From Desulfogranum mediterraneum DSM 13871 (GTDB taxonomy: Bacteria; Desulfobacterota; Desulfobulbia; Desulfobulbales; Desulfobulbaceae), in contig NZ_AUCW01000003.1 in NCBI RefSeq assembly GCF_000429965.1, positions 298,459-362,458 of the forward strand: DNA of 64,000 bases. The letters run 5' to 3'. A program made the position numbers and the translations under genes. Within the stretch, counting starts at the first letter, position 1. Each line of letters opens with the position of its first letter. This document shows positions 35,415-45,287 of the stretch, piece after piece. The notes under the pieces were generated by a model. It had not been told where the DNA came from, ran no database searches, and saw only the letters and a list, made by a program, of their open reading frames with translations.

Positions 35415-36533
35415 ATGAACTGCCCACGAACCATCCGCTACGGCTTCATCGTCCTCTTTCTCCTTGCCCTCTGGACCCCGCTGCTGGTCACCTTGGCCAC
35501 CCCCCATCAGGAGGTCTCGATCAGCGAAAAACGTCGACTGGCCCCGCCTCCGAGCCTGAAGCTGGCGGAGATCTCCCGTTTCCCCCGGGACTTTGAGGCC
35601 TACTACAACGACCATTTCGGCTTGCGCGAACCCCTGGTTCAGGGGTACAACTCCTTTCAGTTCGCCCTGTTGAACACCTCGACCTCGAAACGTGTCATCG
35701 TCGGCAGAGATGGCTGGCTCTTTCAAAACGGCCGGGACCATGTCAGGGACATGCGCAACCTCTGGCCCTTTTCGCCGGGTGAGCTCCAACACTGGGCCCG
35801 GGTGCTCTCGGCCAAGCAAGCCTGGCTCAAAGAGCGGGGAATCGTCTATATCTTTGTCCTCACCCCCAGCAAGCCCCTGCTCTACCCGGAAGAGCTGCCC
35901 CAGGCCTACCAACCGGTGCAGCCCGAATCCCGGGCCGATCAGCTGATCGACTACCTGCGCAACCACACCCAGGTACCGGTGGTGGACATGCGCCGGGCCT
36001 TGGCCCGGATGAAACGACGGCTGCGCCCCTACCACAAGACCGACACCCACTGGAACAGTTATGGCGCCTATATCGGCTATCAACAGATCATCAGAGAACT
36101 GCGCAAGCACCTCCAGGATATCAGCTCCGTCTCCCTCAAGGCCCGGGACTTCAAGATGAGCAGCGAACCAGGAGGCGATCTGGCCCGCTCCCTGAACCTC
36201 CGCCAGTCGGTCCGGGAAGAGGTCCCGATTCCGATCGACTGGCAGCCGAGCTGTCTGCCCAGCGCCACCCTGAAGGGGGAACACAACGATACCAACCGCA
36301 ACAAGCAGTGGTTCTCCACCAGCTGCGAAGGCAAACACCACCGGGTGGTGATGTTCCGCGACTCCTACTCCCTGGCCATGATGCCCTATCTCTCGGAGTC
36401 CTTTCGCTTTATCTCTTACATCCCCCACAGCCCGGTACGGTTGGCGAACCTCCAGGAGATCAGCCAACAACAGGCCCCTGATATCGTAATTGAACAACGG
36501 ACGAGCCGCTGGCTCAGAACCCCGGAAGGATAA
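35415..36533 (+). CDS. AlgX/AlgJ-like SGNH acetyltransferase
   Basis: 372 residues with one N-terminal helix (GFIVLFLLALWTPLLVTL) acting as signal anchor, so the catalytic domain is periplasmic. The family pattern is EKRRLAPPPSL, YYNDHFGLREPLVQGYN and VGRDGWLFQ. The catalytic Asp/His lies in KTDTHWNSYGAY, and the Ser lies in MFRDSYSLAM near residue 315. AlgX and AlgJ transfer acetyl from the MBOAT partner to polysaccharide hydroxyls. The start is 1 nt after the MBOAT stop, which fixes the partnership. All three catalytic residues are present, so it should be active. Confidence 0.93.
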   Translation: MNCPRTIRYGFIVLFLLALWTPLLVTLATPHQEVSISEKRRLAPPPSLKLAEISRFPRDFEAYYNDHFGLREPLVQGYNSFQFALLNTSTSKRVIVGRDGWLFQNGRDHVRDMRNLWPFSPGELQHWARVLSAKQAWLKERGIVYIFVLTPSKPLLYPEELPQAYQPVQPESRADQLIDYLRNHTQVPVVDMRRALARMKRRLRPYHKTDTHWNSYGAYIGYQQIIRELRKHLQDISSVSLKARDFKMSSEPGGDLARSLNLRQSVREEVPIPIDWQPSCLPSATLKGEHNDTNRNKQWFSTSCEGKHHRVVMFRDSYSLAMMPYLSESFRFISYIPHSPVRLANLQEISQQQAPDIVIEQRTSRWLRTPEG

Positions 36534-36537
36534 TCCC

Positions 36538-37125
36538 ATGCGCATCAACAAACAGATCTGGCTCACCCTGGGTGTGGCAGGCCTGATCAGCCTGCTCTCT
36601 GCCTGGTTTCATTACCAGGCCAGCGGTTACCAGACCATCTCCCTGGAGATCCGGACCAACACCGAGCTGGAGACCCCGGTCTTCCAGCTCTTCTACGACC
36701 TTGGTCGAGGCTATAGAGAGAGGGACTCCCACAGTTTCCTGCTGCAACCGGGCGAGAGCTTCCAGCAGCTGAGCTACACCATCCCCAGCCATACCATCCA
36801 CGGCCTACGCCTGGACTTCCTCAACGGCCCGGGTCAGGTCACCCTCAGACAGTTGACCTTCCACCCTGCTGACAGCGATTACCTGGCACCTGCTCCCCAG
36901 GTGCAGCTCCACTTCAACCAGGCCGAACCCCTGAACCACTCTCCTGCGGGCCTCACCATCCGGACCCGTCCTGAGGCCAATGACCCCTTTGTTCAGCTCT
37001 CCCTGGAGCAGCCGATCTGCCATCCCTGCTCCCATCCACTCTGGCCGCAGCTCCTCTTTGCGCTCAAGGTCTTCACCTTCCTGGGCCTCTGCCTGGGGAC
37101 CGTCCTGTTGCTCACCAGACGGTAG
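36538..37125 (+). CDS. Unknown protein with N- and C-terminal membrane helices
   Basis: 195 residues. The start at ATG 36538 has AAGGA 7 nt upstream; an earlier in-frame start overlapping the AlgX-like gene is not needed. A helix at residues 7-25 (IWLTLGVAGLISLLSAWF) and another at the end (LLFALKVFTFLGLCLGTVLLL) flank a soluble beta-rich region of about 140 residues, presumably periplasmic. A CHPC pair sits just before the last helix. It is third in the MBOAT-AlgX operon, 4 nt after the AlgX-like stop, so a role in O-acetylation or in handling the acetylated polymer is likely. I do not recognise the family. It converges with the YfhO gene. Confidence 0.7.
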   Translation: MRINKQIWLTLGVAGLISLLSAWFHYQASGYQTISLEIRTNTELETPVFQLFYDLGRGYRERDSHSFLLQPGESFQQLSYTIPSHTIHGLRLDFLNGPGQVTLRQLTFHPADSDYLAPAPQVQLHFNQAEPLNHSPAGLTIRTRPEANDPFVQLSLEQPICHPCSHPLWPQLLFALKVFTFLGLCLGTVLLLTRR

Positions 37126-37260
37126 CAGCGTGGTTTCCGCCCAGGGCCTCATGCAGCCAGTCCTGCCCGGTCCCAGTCACCAGCAGCTGCTCACCCCTGA
37201 CGAACTTGCAGCCCTCTTGCTTCTGAATCGTGGAGATCGTGGGGCTCGTGGGACTCATTA

Positions 37261-39702
37261 TCACCGGGCTCCCCTGTTCGGTTCTAGGATGGGGCATCTC
37301 CACCAGAGGAGCAGCACCAGCAGCAGGGAGCAGAGGGAAACCAGCAGGGCCGTGATGAAGAAGGGCGGACGATAACGGAGTTCAACGCGGTATTGCTCGG
37401 CAGCGGCCAAGGGAACCCCGATAAAGCCGAAATCCACCCGGATGGCTGCGACCTCCCGCTCATTGAGGCTGAGCTGCCAGCCGCGGTCATAGGGGATGGG
37501 CAGCAAGAGCACCCCAGGCTGATGGGTGGTGATCCGGCCCTGAAACTGTTCTCCGTCCCAGCTCTCCAGCCGGAGCCCTTCCCAGGCCAAGGGGGCACGC
37601 TCCTTCTCCCAGGGTTGAGCAGCTCCCCCTGCGGCCAGGTCCACCAGGGGCAGCCAGGGGATGGGTTGATCGGTGACCACGGCCTCCAGGAGCAAACCAT
37701 CCCGGGAACTCTGCCCGATGCCGGCAAAAGCCTGGCGACCGATCTGTTGGTAGACCATCCGTCCCAGCACTTGCCCTGCAGCCTCAAGCCGGGTGTTGCG
37801 GTAGATATGGACCCCCTCCACGCTCTCTTCCAGGCTAAAACCCTCCAGATCGGCACATTCTTCCTGATCGCGGCAGAGAAAGTACTTCACCCCGAGAAGC
37901 GACTGCAGGGCCGATCGTTTCTCCAGGCCATAGCGGTAGGAGGCCAGCCGGGGAGACTCCAGGGACAAGCCCAGGTTATGGTAGAAGTCCACCACCCCGC
38001 TGGAGACAAAGCCAAAGTAGGACTGGGTGCCGAAGTAATCCTGGACCAGGGGATCGTTGAGGTGACCGTCGTTATAGCCCTTCTCGATCCGGTAGAAGCC
38101 AGCATCCTGCCGGCGGATCCGGGCCAGGGCAGCTCTGGTGGCGGGGTTGAAGTAATGCTCGCCCCGCTCCGCAAAAAAGGGAGTCAGGGCACCGGGATCC
38201 CGGCCCACGGTCAGCCCGGAAAAGAGGGCCACCTCCACCACCACCAGGAGCAACACCAGCCACTTCAACCATGGCCGCTGCCCCGCTCGGGACAAGCCTA
38301 AAAAGAGCAGGAGCCAGCAGATCCCCAACACCAGGGTGAGCGGCAGGAGCTGTTGGTCCAGACGACCCCAGCTCTGGAGGAGTTCCCTGTTAAAGAGAGA
38401 AAACAGCCCCAGGCCCGTGAAGAGCAGCAGGAACAGTCCGGAAAAGAGCCGGACCAGCAGCAGGGTAAGGCGGTCGGCCCTGGCGGTGAAGAGTCGATCC
38501 AGCACCTGCAGGGCCCCGAAGAGGGCAAAGAAGCCGCAGTAGAGGGAGAGGTACTTGAAGGTGCTGCTGGCAAAACCGTTGAGCGCGCAGCGCAGCCAGG
38601 GAAAGCCCACCACCAGGAGCACGCTCAGGGGAAAGATCCAGAGCAGTCGGCCGTTGCGTCGACCGCTGAAGAGCACCACGGGAAAGAGGAGAGCCACGGG
38701 CAGGCCGATATAGAGGGTCGAGTCCTCAAAATAGTTCAAGACGCCGCGGTAGCCGACCCAGGAACCCAGCAGGTCGTTGGCCAGGAAACGGGCCAGAAAG
38801 ACCCCCAGGGTTGCCCCCTGCTCGGGCTGGAGCATCTTGAGCAGCTGCTCCCAGGTGGAGGCATCGTTGACCGCACTCTCCACCCGGGAGGAAGAGACGA
38901 TGGCCAGCACATTGGGGAGAAAGACATAGGCTCCCACCAGCAGGCCCAGGCCGAAGAAGAGGGCCAGCCAAGCGTAGAGCCGGAGCAGGCGAAGCGACCA
39001 GCCATGGAGCTGGACTCCCCGATAACAGACATAGATGAAACCAAAGCAAGCCATCTGAAAGAGCTGGAGCTCACCCTTCAGGCCCACCAGCCCCAGGACC
39101 AGCACCAGGGGCAGCCAGCGCCCCTGCTGCAGCCAGAGCTCAAAGCAGTAGAGAAACAGGGCGATGAAGACCGCATAGTTGCTGTAGTGGTACCAGTGGC
39201 AGTTGACCAGCATGTAGCCGCTGAAGGTAAAGAGCAGGGCCCCGATCAGCGCGGTCATGGGGTCTAAATCCAGCTTGTCCAGAAAGGCATGGAAGAAGAG
39301 GCCTGCGGCCAGGAACTTGGCCAGGACCACCAGATGGACCACCTCGATGAAGTGATCCGGCCCAAAGAGCAGGTAGACCAACTCAAAGGGGTTGCTGTTG
39401 ATCATCAGGGAGTAGACATCGATGCCCAGATCAAACTGAAAGGACCAGAAGGGCAGCCGGCCTGCAAGGAGATTACTGAGCCGAAAATAATCAAGGGGAT
39501 AGAACTGGCTGAGGGTATCGATGGCAAACTGGTCAAAGACAAAGGCCTTGCGAAAGAAGAGATAGTCACGAAAGACCAGACACCAGATGGCGGTGATGGT
39601 CACCACCAGCAGAAGTTGACTGTTCCTCTCCAGCAAACCGGCAATGGCTTGGGTCTGTTTGCGCAGATCGTTGATTATGGTCGTCACCCTTGTTGCACTC
39701 AT
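37261..39702 (-). CDS. YfhO family membrane protein (GT-C-like)
   Basis: 813 residues. About 12 to 14 membrane helices run from residue 28 to 500, then a periplasmic beta-rich domain of about 270 residues and a last helix near 785 (FFITALLVSLCSLLLVLLLWW). KAFVFDQFAIDTLSQFYPLDYF near residue 55 and LVNCHWYHYSNYAVFIALFLY fit YfhO, whose known members act in glycosylation of lipoteichoic acid or other envelope polymers using polyprenyl-phosphate sugars. The GtrB-like enzyme at 17198 could supply such a donor. ATG 39702 has GGGGG 7 nt upstream. It is separate from the GT2 gene upstream by 45 nt. Confidence 0.88.
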   Translation of the reverse strand: MSATRVTTIINDLRKQTQAIAGLLERNSQLLLVVTITAIWCLVFRDYLFFRKAFVFDQFAIDTLSQFYPLDYFRLSNLLAGRLPFWSFQFDLGIDVYSLMINSNPFELVYLLFGPDHFIEVVHLVVLAKFLAAGLFFHAFLDKLDLDPMTALIGALLFTFSGYMLVNCHWYHYSNYAVFIALFLYCFELWLQQGRWLPLVLVLGLVGLKGELQLFQMACFGFIYVCYRGVQLHGWSLRLLRLYAWLALFFGLGLLVGAYVFLPNVLAIVSSSRVESAVNDASTWEQLLKMLQPEQGATLGVFLARFLANDLLGSWVGYRGVLNYFEDSTLYIGLPVALLFPVVLFSGRRNGRLLWIFPLSVLLVVGFPWLRCALNGFASSTFKYLSLYCGFFALFGALQVLDRLFTARADRLTLLLVRLFSGLFLLLFTGLGLFSLFNRELLQSWGRLDQQLLPLTLVLGICWLLLFLGLSRAGQRPWLKWLVLLLVVVEVALFSGLTVGRDPGALTPFFAERGEHYFNPATRAALARIRRQDAGFYRIEKGYNDGHLNDPLVQDYFGTQSYFGFVSSGVVDFYHNLGLSLESPRLASYRYGLEKRSALQSLLGVKYFLCRDQEECADLEGFSLEESVEGVHIYRNTRLEAAGQVLGRMVYQQIGRQAFAGIGQSSRDGLLLEAVVTDQPIPWLPLVDLAAGGAAQPWEKERAPLAWEGLRLESWDGEQFQGRITTHQPGVLLLPIPYDRGWQLSLNEREVAAIRVDFGFIGVPLAAAEQYRVELRYRPPFFITALLVSLCSLLLVLLLWWRCPILEPNRGAR

Positions 39703-39747
39703 CTTTAGGCCCCCATGGATCCCAGGGAAGATAACAATTTGTTCGCC

Positions 39748-41757
39748 TTAGTCCTTTTCCCATTTTTCCCAGGAAGCATCCAGGGAAAAATCCTCCCTGC
39801 TCAGACTCAGGTGGGGATTGTAGTAGGGATCCCCCTGCCCCAGCAACTTATCCCAGCGCTCCTCGCAGAACTCTCGTTCCTGCTTGAAACGGTCCATCTT
39901 TTCCGGGGTATTTTCATAGCCGCGGCTGATGGATTCGTGGTGATAGAGTTCGGCAAAGGGGGTGTAGACGATCAGGTAGCCCTGCCTGCGGATGCGCAGA
40001 CAGAGGTCAACGTCGTTGAAGGCATGGCTCAAGCCCTCTTCAAAGCCGCCGATCTCCGCAAACACGCTTCTCCTGGTCAGGAGGCAGGCCGCGGTGACCG
40101 CGCTCAGATTCTGAACGGTCTTCAAGCGGCCAAAATAGCCATACTCCCTACCCTGGGCATACTTATGGGCGTGGCCGGCCACCCCGCCGATGCCAAGGAT
40201 CACCCCGCCATGCTGGACCGTGTTGTTGGCATAGTAGAGCAGGCTGCCCACCGCTCCCACCTCGGGACGCTGGATATGGCCCAGCATCTCCTCCAGCCAG
40301 GTGGGCGAGATCACCTCGGTGTCGTTGTTGAGAAAGAGCAGAAAGGGTTCGCTGGTCTGGCCCACGGCAAAGTTGTTGATGGCCGAGAAGTTGAAGGGCT
40401 GATTGTAATGGAGGATATGTACCTGCTCCCGGGACTCCAGGGAGCGGTAATAGGCAAAGGTCTGCTCCTCCTCGCTGCCGTTATCCACGATATAGATCCG
40501 GTAGTGCTGGTAGCTGGTGCGCTCCAGGATGGAATCCACGCAGCGCTTCAGGACCTGAACCTGATCCTTGCTGGGGATAATGATCGCCAGCGGATGGGGG
40601 GCGCTGAGCCGGTAATGGATCCGGTAGGAACCGAGAAAGAGCCCATCCTCCACCCTGCCGGCGAGCTTGAGCCGCGCCAGGTGCTCCCTGAGTGCCTTTC
40701 TGCCGCTCTTGTAGGCATACATCTTGGCATCCCCCCTTTTACCCACCGAGCCCTCGATGGCCCGCCAGTGGTAGAGGATCTGGGGGATGTGACCGATCTG
40801 CCGGGCCTGTTCGCTGACCCGGAGAAAAAGATCATAGTCCTGGGAGCCCTCAAAACCCGCCCGGAAGCCGCCGGTACGCTCCAGGAGCTGCCGCCGGACC
40901 AGGGTGAAGTGGCAGAGGTAGTTGTAGCTGCGCAGGGTGTCCGGCGACCAGTCGGGCTTGAAGAAGGGATCGTAGCGATGGCCCGACTCGCTGAGCTTGT
41001 CCTCATCCGAGTAGATACAGTCCAGCTCCGGGTTGGCGTCCAGGGCCCGGACCACCTCCAGGAGGGCATGGGGAGCCAGTTCATCGTCATTATCGAGAAA
41101 GCCGACGAACTCGCCCCGGGCCATGGCCAGAGCCGCATTGGAGGCCATGGCGATCCCCTGGTTCTCCTCCAGGAAGCGGACCTCGATCCGTTGGTCGGCC
41201 GCGGCCAGCTCTGCCAGCATGGCCCGTAACTCCGGGTCGGTGGAGCAGTCATCGGCGATACAGAGCTGCCAGTGACCATACCACTGCTGCTGAACCGACT
41301 GGACCGCAGCAAGCAGCCAGGCGGGTTTGACGTTATAGACCGGCATCACCAGGCTGATCAGGGGCTGGCGCTCCAAGGCCGCAATCCTTGCCTCTGCCTG
41401 CTCTCCCAGCTGCCGGAGATACTGCGCCTCCCCGGCCTGCCACTGCTGATACTCGCCCTTGATCAGACCCAAGCGGGTCAGGGGCAAGAGCAGGTATTCC
41501 CGGCTCCAGCGTCTGGCTGCCGGCAGATGGACGCTCTGCAGGGAGGGGAAGAGATGGAGCAGCTGGACCCGAATCAGGCGCCTGAAAAACTCGGCCGTTC
41601 GCCAGACCTTGGAACCGGTCACCGCGGCAAGCTCCTGCTCCAGCCGCCGGATAGTCCGCTGCTGCTTGTTCAGCTGGGCCCGGAGCTCAGCCAGCTCGGT
41701 GACCTGCTGTTGTCCTGCGGCCTCTGCTGCATCTGTTCCTAGGTGCTGTTCGTTCAT
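39748..41757 (-). CDS. Two-domain family 2 glycosyltransferase with N-terminal coiled coil
   Basis: About 669 residues. Residues 20-55 are a coiled coil (LNKQQRTIRRLEQEL). The first GT2 domain (about 135-360) has LISLVMPVYNVKPAWLL and FLDNDDELAPHALLEV. The second (about 390-630) has LAIIIPSKDQVQVL, LFLNNDTEVI and HAFNDVDLCLRIRRQG. Each has its own DxD-like site, so both may be active and alternate on the growing chain. It is clearly paralogous to the last two-thirds of the next gene upstream. ATG 41757 overlaps that gene's stop (ATGA), so the two are translated together. The earlier in-frame start at 41811 would lie inside that gene. Confidence 0.93.
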   Translation of the reverse strand: MNEQHLGTDAAEAAGQQQVTELAELRAQLNKQQRTIRRLEQELAAVTGSKVWRTAEFFRRLIRVQLLHLFPSLQSVHLPAARRWSREYLLLPLTRLGLIKGEYQQWQAGEAQYLRQLGEQAEARIAALERQPLISLVMPVYNVKPAWLLAAVQSVQQQWYGHWQLCIADDCSTDPELRAMLAELAAADQRIEVRFLEENQGIAMASNAALAMARGEFVGFLDNDDELAPHALLEVVRALDANPELDCIYSDEDKLSESGHRYDPFFKPDWSPDTLRSYNYLCHFTLVRRQLLERTGGFRAGFEGSQDYDLFLRVSEQARQIGHIPQILYHWRAIEGSVGKRGDAKMYAYKSGRKALREHLARLKLAGRVEDGLFLGSYRIHYRLSAPHPLAIIIPSKDQVQVLKRCVDSILERTSYQHYRIYIVDNGSEEEQTFAYYRSLESREQVHILHYNQPFNFSAINNFAVGQTSEPFLLFLNNDTEVISPTWLEEMLGHIQRPEVGAVGSLLYYANNTVQHGGVILGIGGVAGHAHKYAQGREYGYFGRLKTVQNLSAVTAACLLTRRSVFAEIGGFEEGLSHAFNDVDLCLRIRRQGYLIVYTPFAELYHHESISRGYENTPEKMDRFKQEREFCEERWDKLLGQGDPYYNPHLSLSREDFSLDASWEKWEKD

Positions 41758-44700
41758 CCCTGGCCTGCCTCCCCTTTGAGCAGCTCTTCCCTGGTGGCTG
41801 GATCCTTGCACCAGCTCAGGTTGCGCTTCACCGCATAGTCTTCCCGCTCCAGACTGAAGTTGGGATTGAAGTAGGGATCACCGGCCTGGAGCAACTCCTG
41901 CCACTTCTCCTGAAAGAAGCCCACCTCCCGCTGGAAGCGGGCCTTCTTTTCCGGGGTATCCTCATAGCCCCGGGAGGCAGACTCATGGTGGTAGGCCTCT
42001 GCATAGGGGGTCCAGATGTTGAGAAAGCCCTGGGCCCTAAGCTTGAGGCAGAAGTCCACATCGTTGAGTGCGACCCCGAAATGGGTCTCATCCAGCCCCC
42101 CCACCTGCTCGTAGCAGCTGCGCTTGACCATCAGCAGGGCCGCGGTGACCGCACTGAGGTTCTGAATACAGAACAGCCGGTTAAAGTAACCGGCAGAGTC
42201 CCGGGGAAACTGACGATGGCCATGGCCGGCAAAGCCGCCGATACCGATGATCACCCCGGCATGCTGGATGGTATCATCCGGGTAGTAGAGCTTGGCGCCC
42301 ACCGCACCCACCTCAGGCCGCTGGGAATGCTCCAGCATGGCCTCCAGCCAGTCCAGGTTGATGACCTCGATGTCGTTGTTCATCAGCACCAGCTGTTCCC
42401 CTCTGGCCTGGCTTACCCCGAAGTTGTTGATGGCCGAGTAGTTGAAGGGCTGGTTATACTCGACAAAGCGGACCTGGCCATCCCGGGTGGCTAGCTGCTC
42501 CATCAGCTCAAAGGTCTCGGCCTGGCTGGAGTTGTTGCTGATGCCGATGATCTCGTAGTGGGGGTAGTGGCTCCGCTCCCGGATGGCCTGGATACAACCC
42601 TTCAAGAGCTCGGGCTGGTCAGAGAAGGGGATCAGGATGGAGACCAGGGGCCTGGCCGTCAGCTCACGTCTGAGCCGGTAGTAAAAGGGCAGGTTGCCGT
42701 AAAAGACCTCACCCTGCAGCCCCCGCCGCTCCAGGGCCGACTCCAGGGCCAGCTTACCGGCCCTGTCGGCATAGGACTTGGCCCCGGGATTACCGCTGGT
42801 GGAGGTTTCCAGGCTCCGCCAACGGTAGAGTACCTTGGGGATATGGACGATCCGCTCACTCTGCTCGCTCACCTTGAGGAGCAGGTCATAGTCCTGGGCC
42901 CCGTCGCAGGAGGAACTGAGCCCGCCCACCCGCTGGAAGAGCTCAGCCCTCAGCACCAGGAAGTGGGTGATATAGTTATGACAGAGGAGCAGATCCGGCG
43001 AGAAGTCGGGCTTATGGTGGGCCTCCTGAAATGCCCCCTCAGGATCGACGATGCACTCGTCGGAGTAGATGATCTCCGCCTCCTGGAGATTGATGGTGCG
43101 CACCACCTCCAGGAGGGCATCCCTGGTCAGTTCATCGTCGTTATCAAGAAAGGCATAGTAGCTGCCCGTTGCCAGCTCTGCAGCCGCATTGGTTGCCCCG
43201 GCAATCCCCTGGTTGCCAGGAAGATAGCTGACCCGGATCCGCGCATCCAGCTCACTGTACTCGGCCAGCAGCGGCCGGACATGGTCGGCAGGGCTGGCAT
43301 CATCCACCAGACAGAGCTCCCAGTGCTCATAGCTCTGGGCCAGGACCGACTCTATGCAGGCCCGGAGATAACGGGCCGGCACGTTGTAGACCGGGACCAG
43401 GATACTGATGGTCGGCCGGCTGATGAAGTTATCCTCAACCTGACAGGTCGCCCGCCCCTCCCACACCCCGCTGCGGAGGAAATGCACCAGAGGATTTTCT
43501 CCGCTGGCAGCCACATCCGGATTCTGCTCCAGGTAGTAGGCCCCATCAAAGAGCGGGTTGGGATTGTAGCCCTGAACCGCGCCCTCCTGGAGATAATGGG
43601 CCAGGGGATTCGCCCCACTGGCCCGCACCTGGGGATAACTGCGCAGGTAGTAGGCGGTCTCAAACATGGGGCAGGGGTTGTTCCCCTGCTGCCAGCCCTG
43701 GGCAATATAGTGGTAGAGGGGGTTGATGCCCTGCTCCGCGCTTTCAGGATAGCGCCTGCGATACCACCAGGTCGCAAACAGCGGGTTGGGATCCCTGCCC
43801 TCACTGTAGCCATACTGGAGGTAATGGATCACCGGGTCGATCAGGCTCGACTGGAGATCCGGATTCTCACGAAGATAATAGTCGGCATCAAAGAGGCCTG
43901 AGCGGACAATGGCCCGGTAGGGCCTCTGCAGCATAAACCTGGCCTTGACCAGGGTGTAGAGCAGCTTGCGCGCGCTCAGCCGGGCCAGTCCCTGCCAACT
44001 GAGCGATACCGCCGGCTGGTCGAACTCCACGGAGCGATGACGGGCCAGCTCGCCCCGGCAGGCCGCCAGCTCCTGCTGCTGCTGCTCCAGGAGTTGATCC
44101 TTGCGCTGCAGGAGGTAGAAGAAGGCCTCCTTGCCGATACGCAGGAAATTGAGGGTCACGCTGAAGCGGGCAATCCGGTTGGTGTAAAAACAGGCATCAG
44201 GAAACTGATAATCCACATAGGGGGTATTATCGTTGAAGACCAGGTTGACGCTGTTGTTATCGATGGTATTGGCCTGAAACTCTTCCAAAACGATGGAATA
44301 GCCGGTCTCAGAGCTCAGCTCGACCCGGCTGAGGTGGATGGCGCAGTAGTCGTTGACCGGGTGGAATCGCAGCCCACGCACGTTACGGAATCCAGTGACA
44401 TCAAAGGAGATGGATCGTGTCAAGGGGTCCAGCTTCTGGGTCAGGGTCTGCGCCTCGTTGTAGCCGTCGCCGGTGTCCACATAGAGTCGGGTAACCAGGG
44501 ACTCCTCGGGCCGGTCCAGGAGCTTGTCTATCCAGATCTGGATATTGTCGGAAAAGAGGCGTGGATGCTTATGATAGATCTTCTCCAGGGTCTCCACCTT
44601 CTGCTCCTTCTGCTTGGAGCGGACCATGGAGTCGGCGGTGATCCGGTAATGAAAGAGAATCTCCGGGATCTTGTGGACCAGGGCCCCCTGTTCGATCAGG

Positions 44701-45239
44701 GAAAGCCAGAAGTCCCAATCCTCCCAGCCATGGACCATGGCCGGATCATAGCCGCCCACTGCCTGCCACTGGCTGCGCCTGAAGAAGCTGGAACAGAAGA
44801 TCACGTTATCCAGGAGCATGTTGTCCAGGGAGTATTCCGGCAGGATCCACTCGCTCTCCAGCTCACCAAAGAGCCGGGCCCGGCAGTAGACGATGCCGAT
44901 ATCCGGGCTCTGTTCCAGGATCCGGACCGCCTGCTCCAGGTAGGTCGGGCCGATCCGGTCGTCAGCATCCAGGGGCAGGATATACTCCCCCCTGGCCTCG
45001 CTGATCCCGTTATTCCGGGCTGCAGCCAAGCCCTGGTTGTCGGTGCTCACCACCCGGGTTTTGGCCTTGGAGTAGGTTCCGAGCAGCTGGTTGGTAAACT
45101 CGTCACTGGAGCCATCGTTGACGATGATGATCTCAAAATTCTGACAGCTCTGGGCAAGCACCGAATCAACGGCGTCGTCCACATAGATCCCCTGGTTATA
45201 ACAGGGAATGATCACACTTACTTTGGGCGAGGAGTGCAT
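41754..45239 (-). CDS. Giant three-domain family 2 glycosyltransferase with four internal repeats
   Basis: About 1161 residues. The first GT2 domain (about 5-230) has KVSVIIPCYNQGIYVDDAV and LPLDADDRIG. A beta-rich region (250-370) and a short coiled coil follow. Four tandem repeats of about 37 residues occupy roughly 445-590, each on the pattern FD-x2-YYL-x2-NPDV-x-ASG-x-NPL-x-HYL-x2-G. Then come a second GT2 (SILVPVYNVPARYL, FLDNDDELTRDALLE) and a third (VSILIPFSDQPELL, VLMNNDIEVI). Domains two and three match the 669-residue neighbour. ATG 45239 is preferred because the open GTG at 45293 lies in a hairpin. It may polymerise a repeat with more than one sugar. Confidence 0.93.
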   Translation of the reverse strand: MHSSPKVSVIIPCYNQGIYVDDAVDSVLAQSCQNFEIIIVNDGSSDEFTNQLLGTYSKAKTRVVSTDNQGLAAARNNGISEARGEYILPLDADDRIGPTYLEQAVRILEQSPDIGIVYCRARLFGELESEWILPEYSLDNMLLDNVIFCSSFFRRSQWQAVGGYDPAMVHGWEDWDFWLSLIEQGALVHKIPEILFHYRITADSMVRSKQKEQKVETLEKIYHKHPRLFSDNIQIWIDKLLDRPEESLVTRLYVDTGDGYNEAQTLTQKLDPLTRSISFDVTGFRNVRGLRFHPVNDYCAIHLSRVELSSETGYSIVLEEFQANTIDNNSVNLVFNDNTPYVDYQFPDACFYTNRIARFSVTLNFLRIGKEAFFYLLQRKDQLLEQQQQELAACRGELARHRSVEFDQPAVSLSWQGLARLSARKLLYTLVKARFMLQRPYRAIVRSGLFDADYYLRENPDLQSSLIDPVIHYLQYGYSEGRDPNPLFATWWYRRRYPESAEQGINPLYHYIAQGWQQGNNPCPMFETAYYLRSYPQVRASGANPLAHYLQEGAVQGYNPNPLFDGAYYLEQNPDVAASGENPLVHFLRSGVWEGRATCQVEDNFISRPTISILVPVYNVPARYLRACIESVLAQSYEHWELCLVDDASPADHVRPLLAEYSELDARIRVSYLPGNQGIAGATNAAAELATGSYYAFLDNDDELTRDALLEVVRTINLQEAEIIYSDECIVDPEGAFQEAHHKPDFSPDLLLCHNYITHFLVLRAELFQRVGGLSSSCDGAQDYDLLLKVSEQSERIVHIPKVLYRWRSLETSTSGNPGAKSYADRAGKLALESALERRGLQGEVFYGNLPFYYRLRRELTARPLVSILIPFSDQPELLKGCIQAIRERSHYPHYEIIGISNNSSQAETFELMEQLATRDGQVRFVEYNQPFNYSAINNFGVSQARGEQLVLMNNDIEVINLDWLEAMLEHSQRPEVGAVGAKLYYPDDTIQHAGVIIGIGGFAGHGHRQFPRDSAGYFNRLFCIQNLSAVTAALLMVKRSCYEQVGGLDETHFGVALNDVDFCLKLRAQGFLNIWTPYAEAYHHESASRGYEDTPEKKARFQREVGFFQEKWQELLQAGDPYFNPNFSLEREDYAVKRNLSWCKDPATREELLKGEAGQG

Positions 45240-45287
45240 AGAGAAGGGCGTAAAGGCAAAGATGGGATAGAGACGGCGACCGGGACG

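Noticed and set aside
33905..35434. Long minus-strand open frame opposite the MBOAT gene
   Set aside because: It is an antisense shadow in GC-rich coding DNA; the plus strand encodes a clear MBOAT protein with its catalytic motifs.
39715..41229. Long plus-strand open frame opposite the two-domain glycosyltransferase
   Set aside because: Shadow of a well-supported minus-strand gene; the translation has no recognisable motif.
43440..43900. CRISPR-like or DNA-level tandem repeats
   Set aside because: The periodicity is about 37 codons with diverged DNA and reflects four protein repeats in the giant glycosyltransferase.
42558..43901. 447-codon plus-strand open frame
   Set aside because: Shadow of the three-domain glycosyltransferase gene on the other strand.
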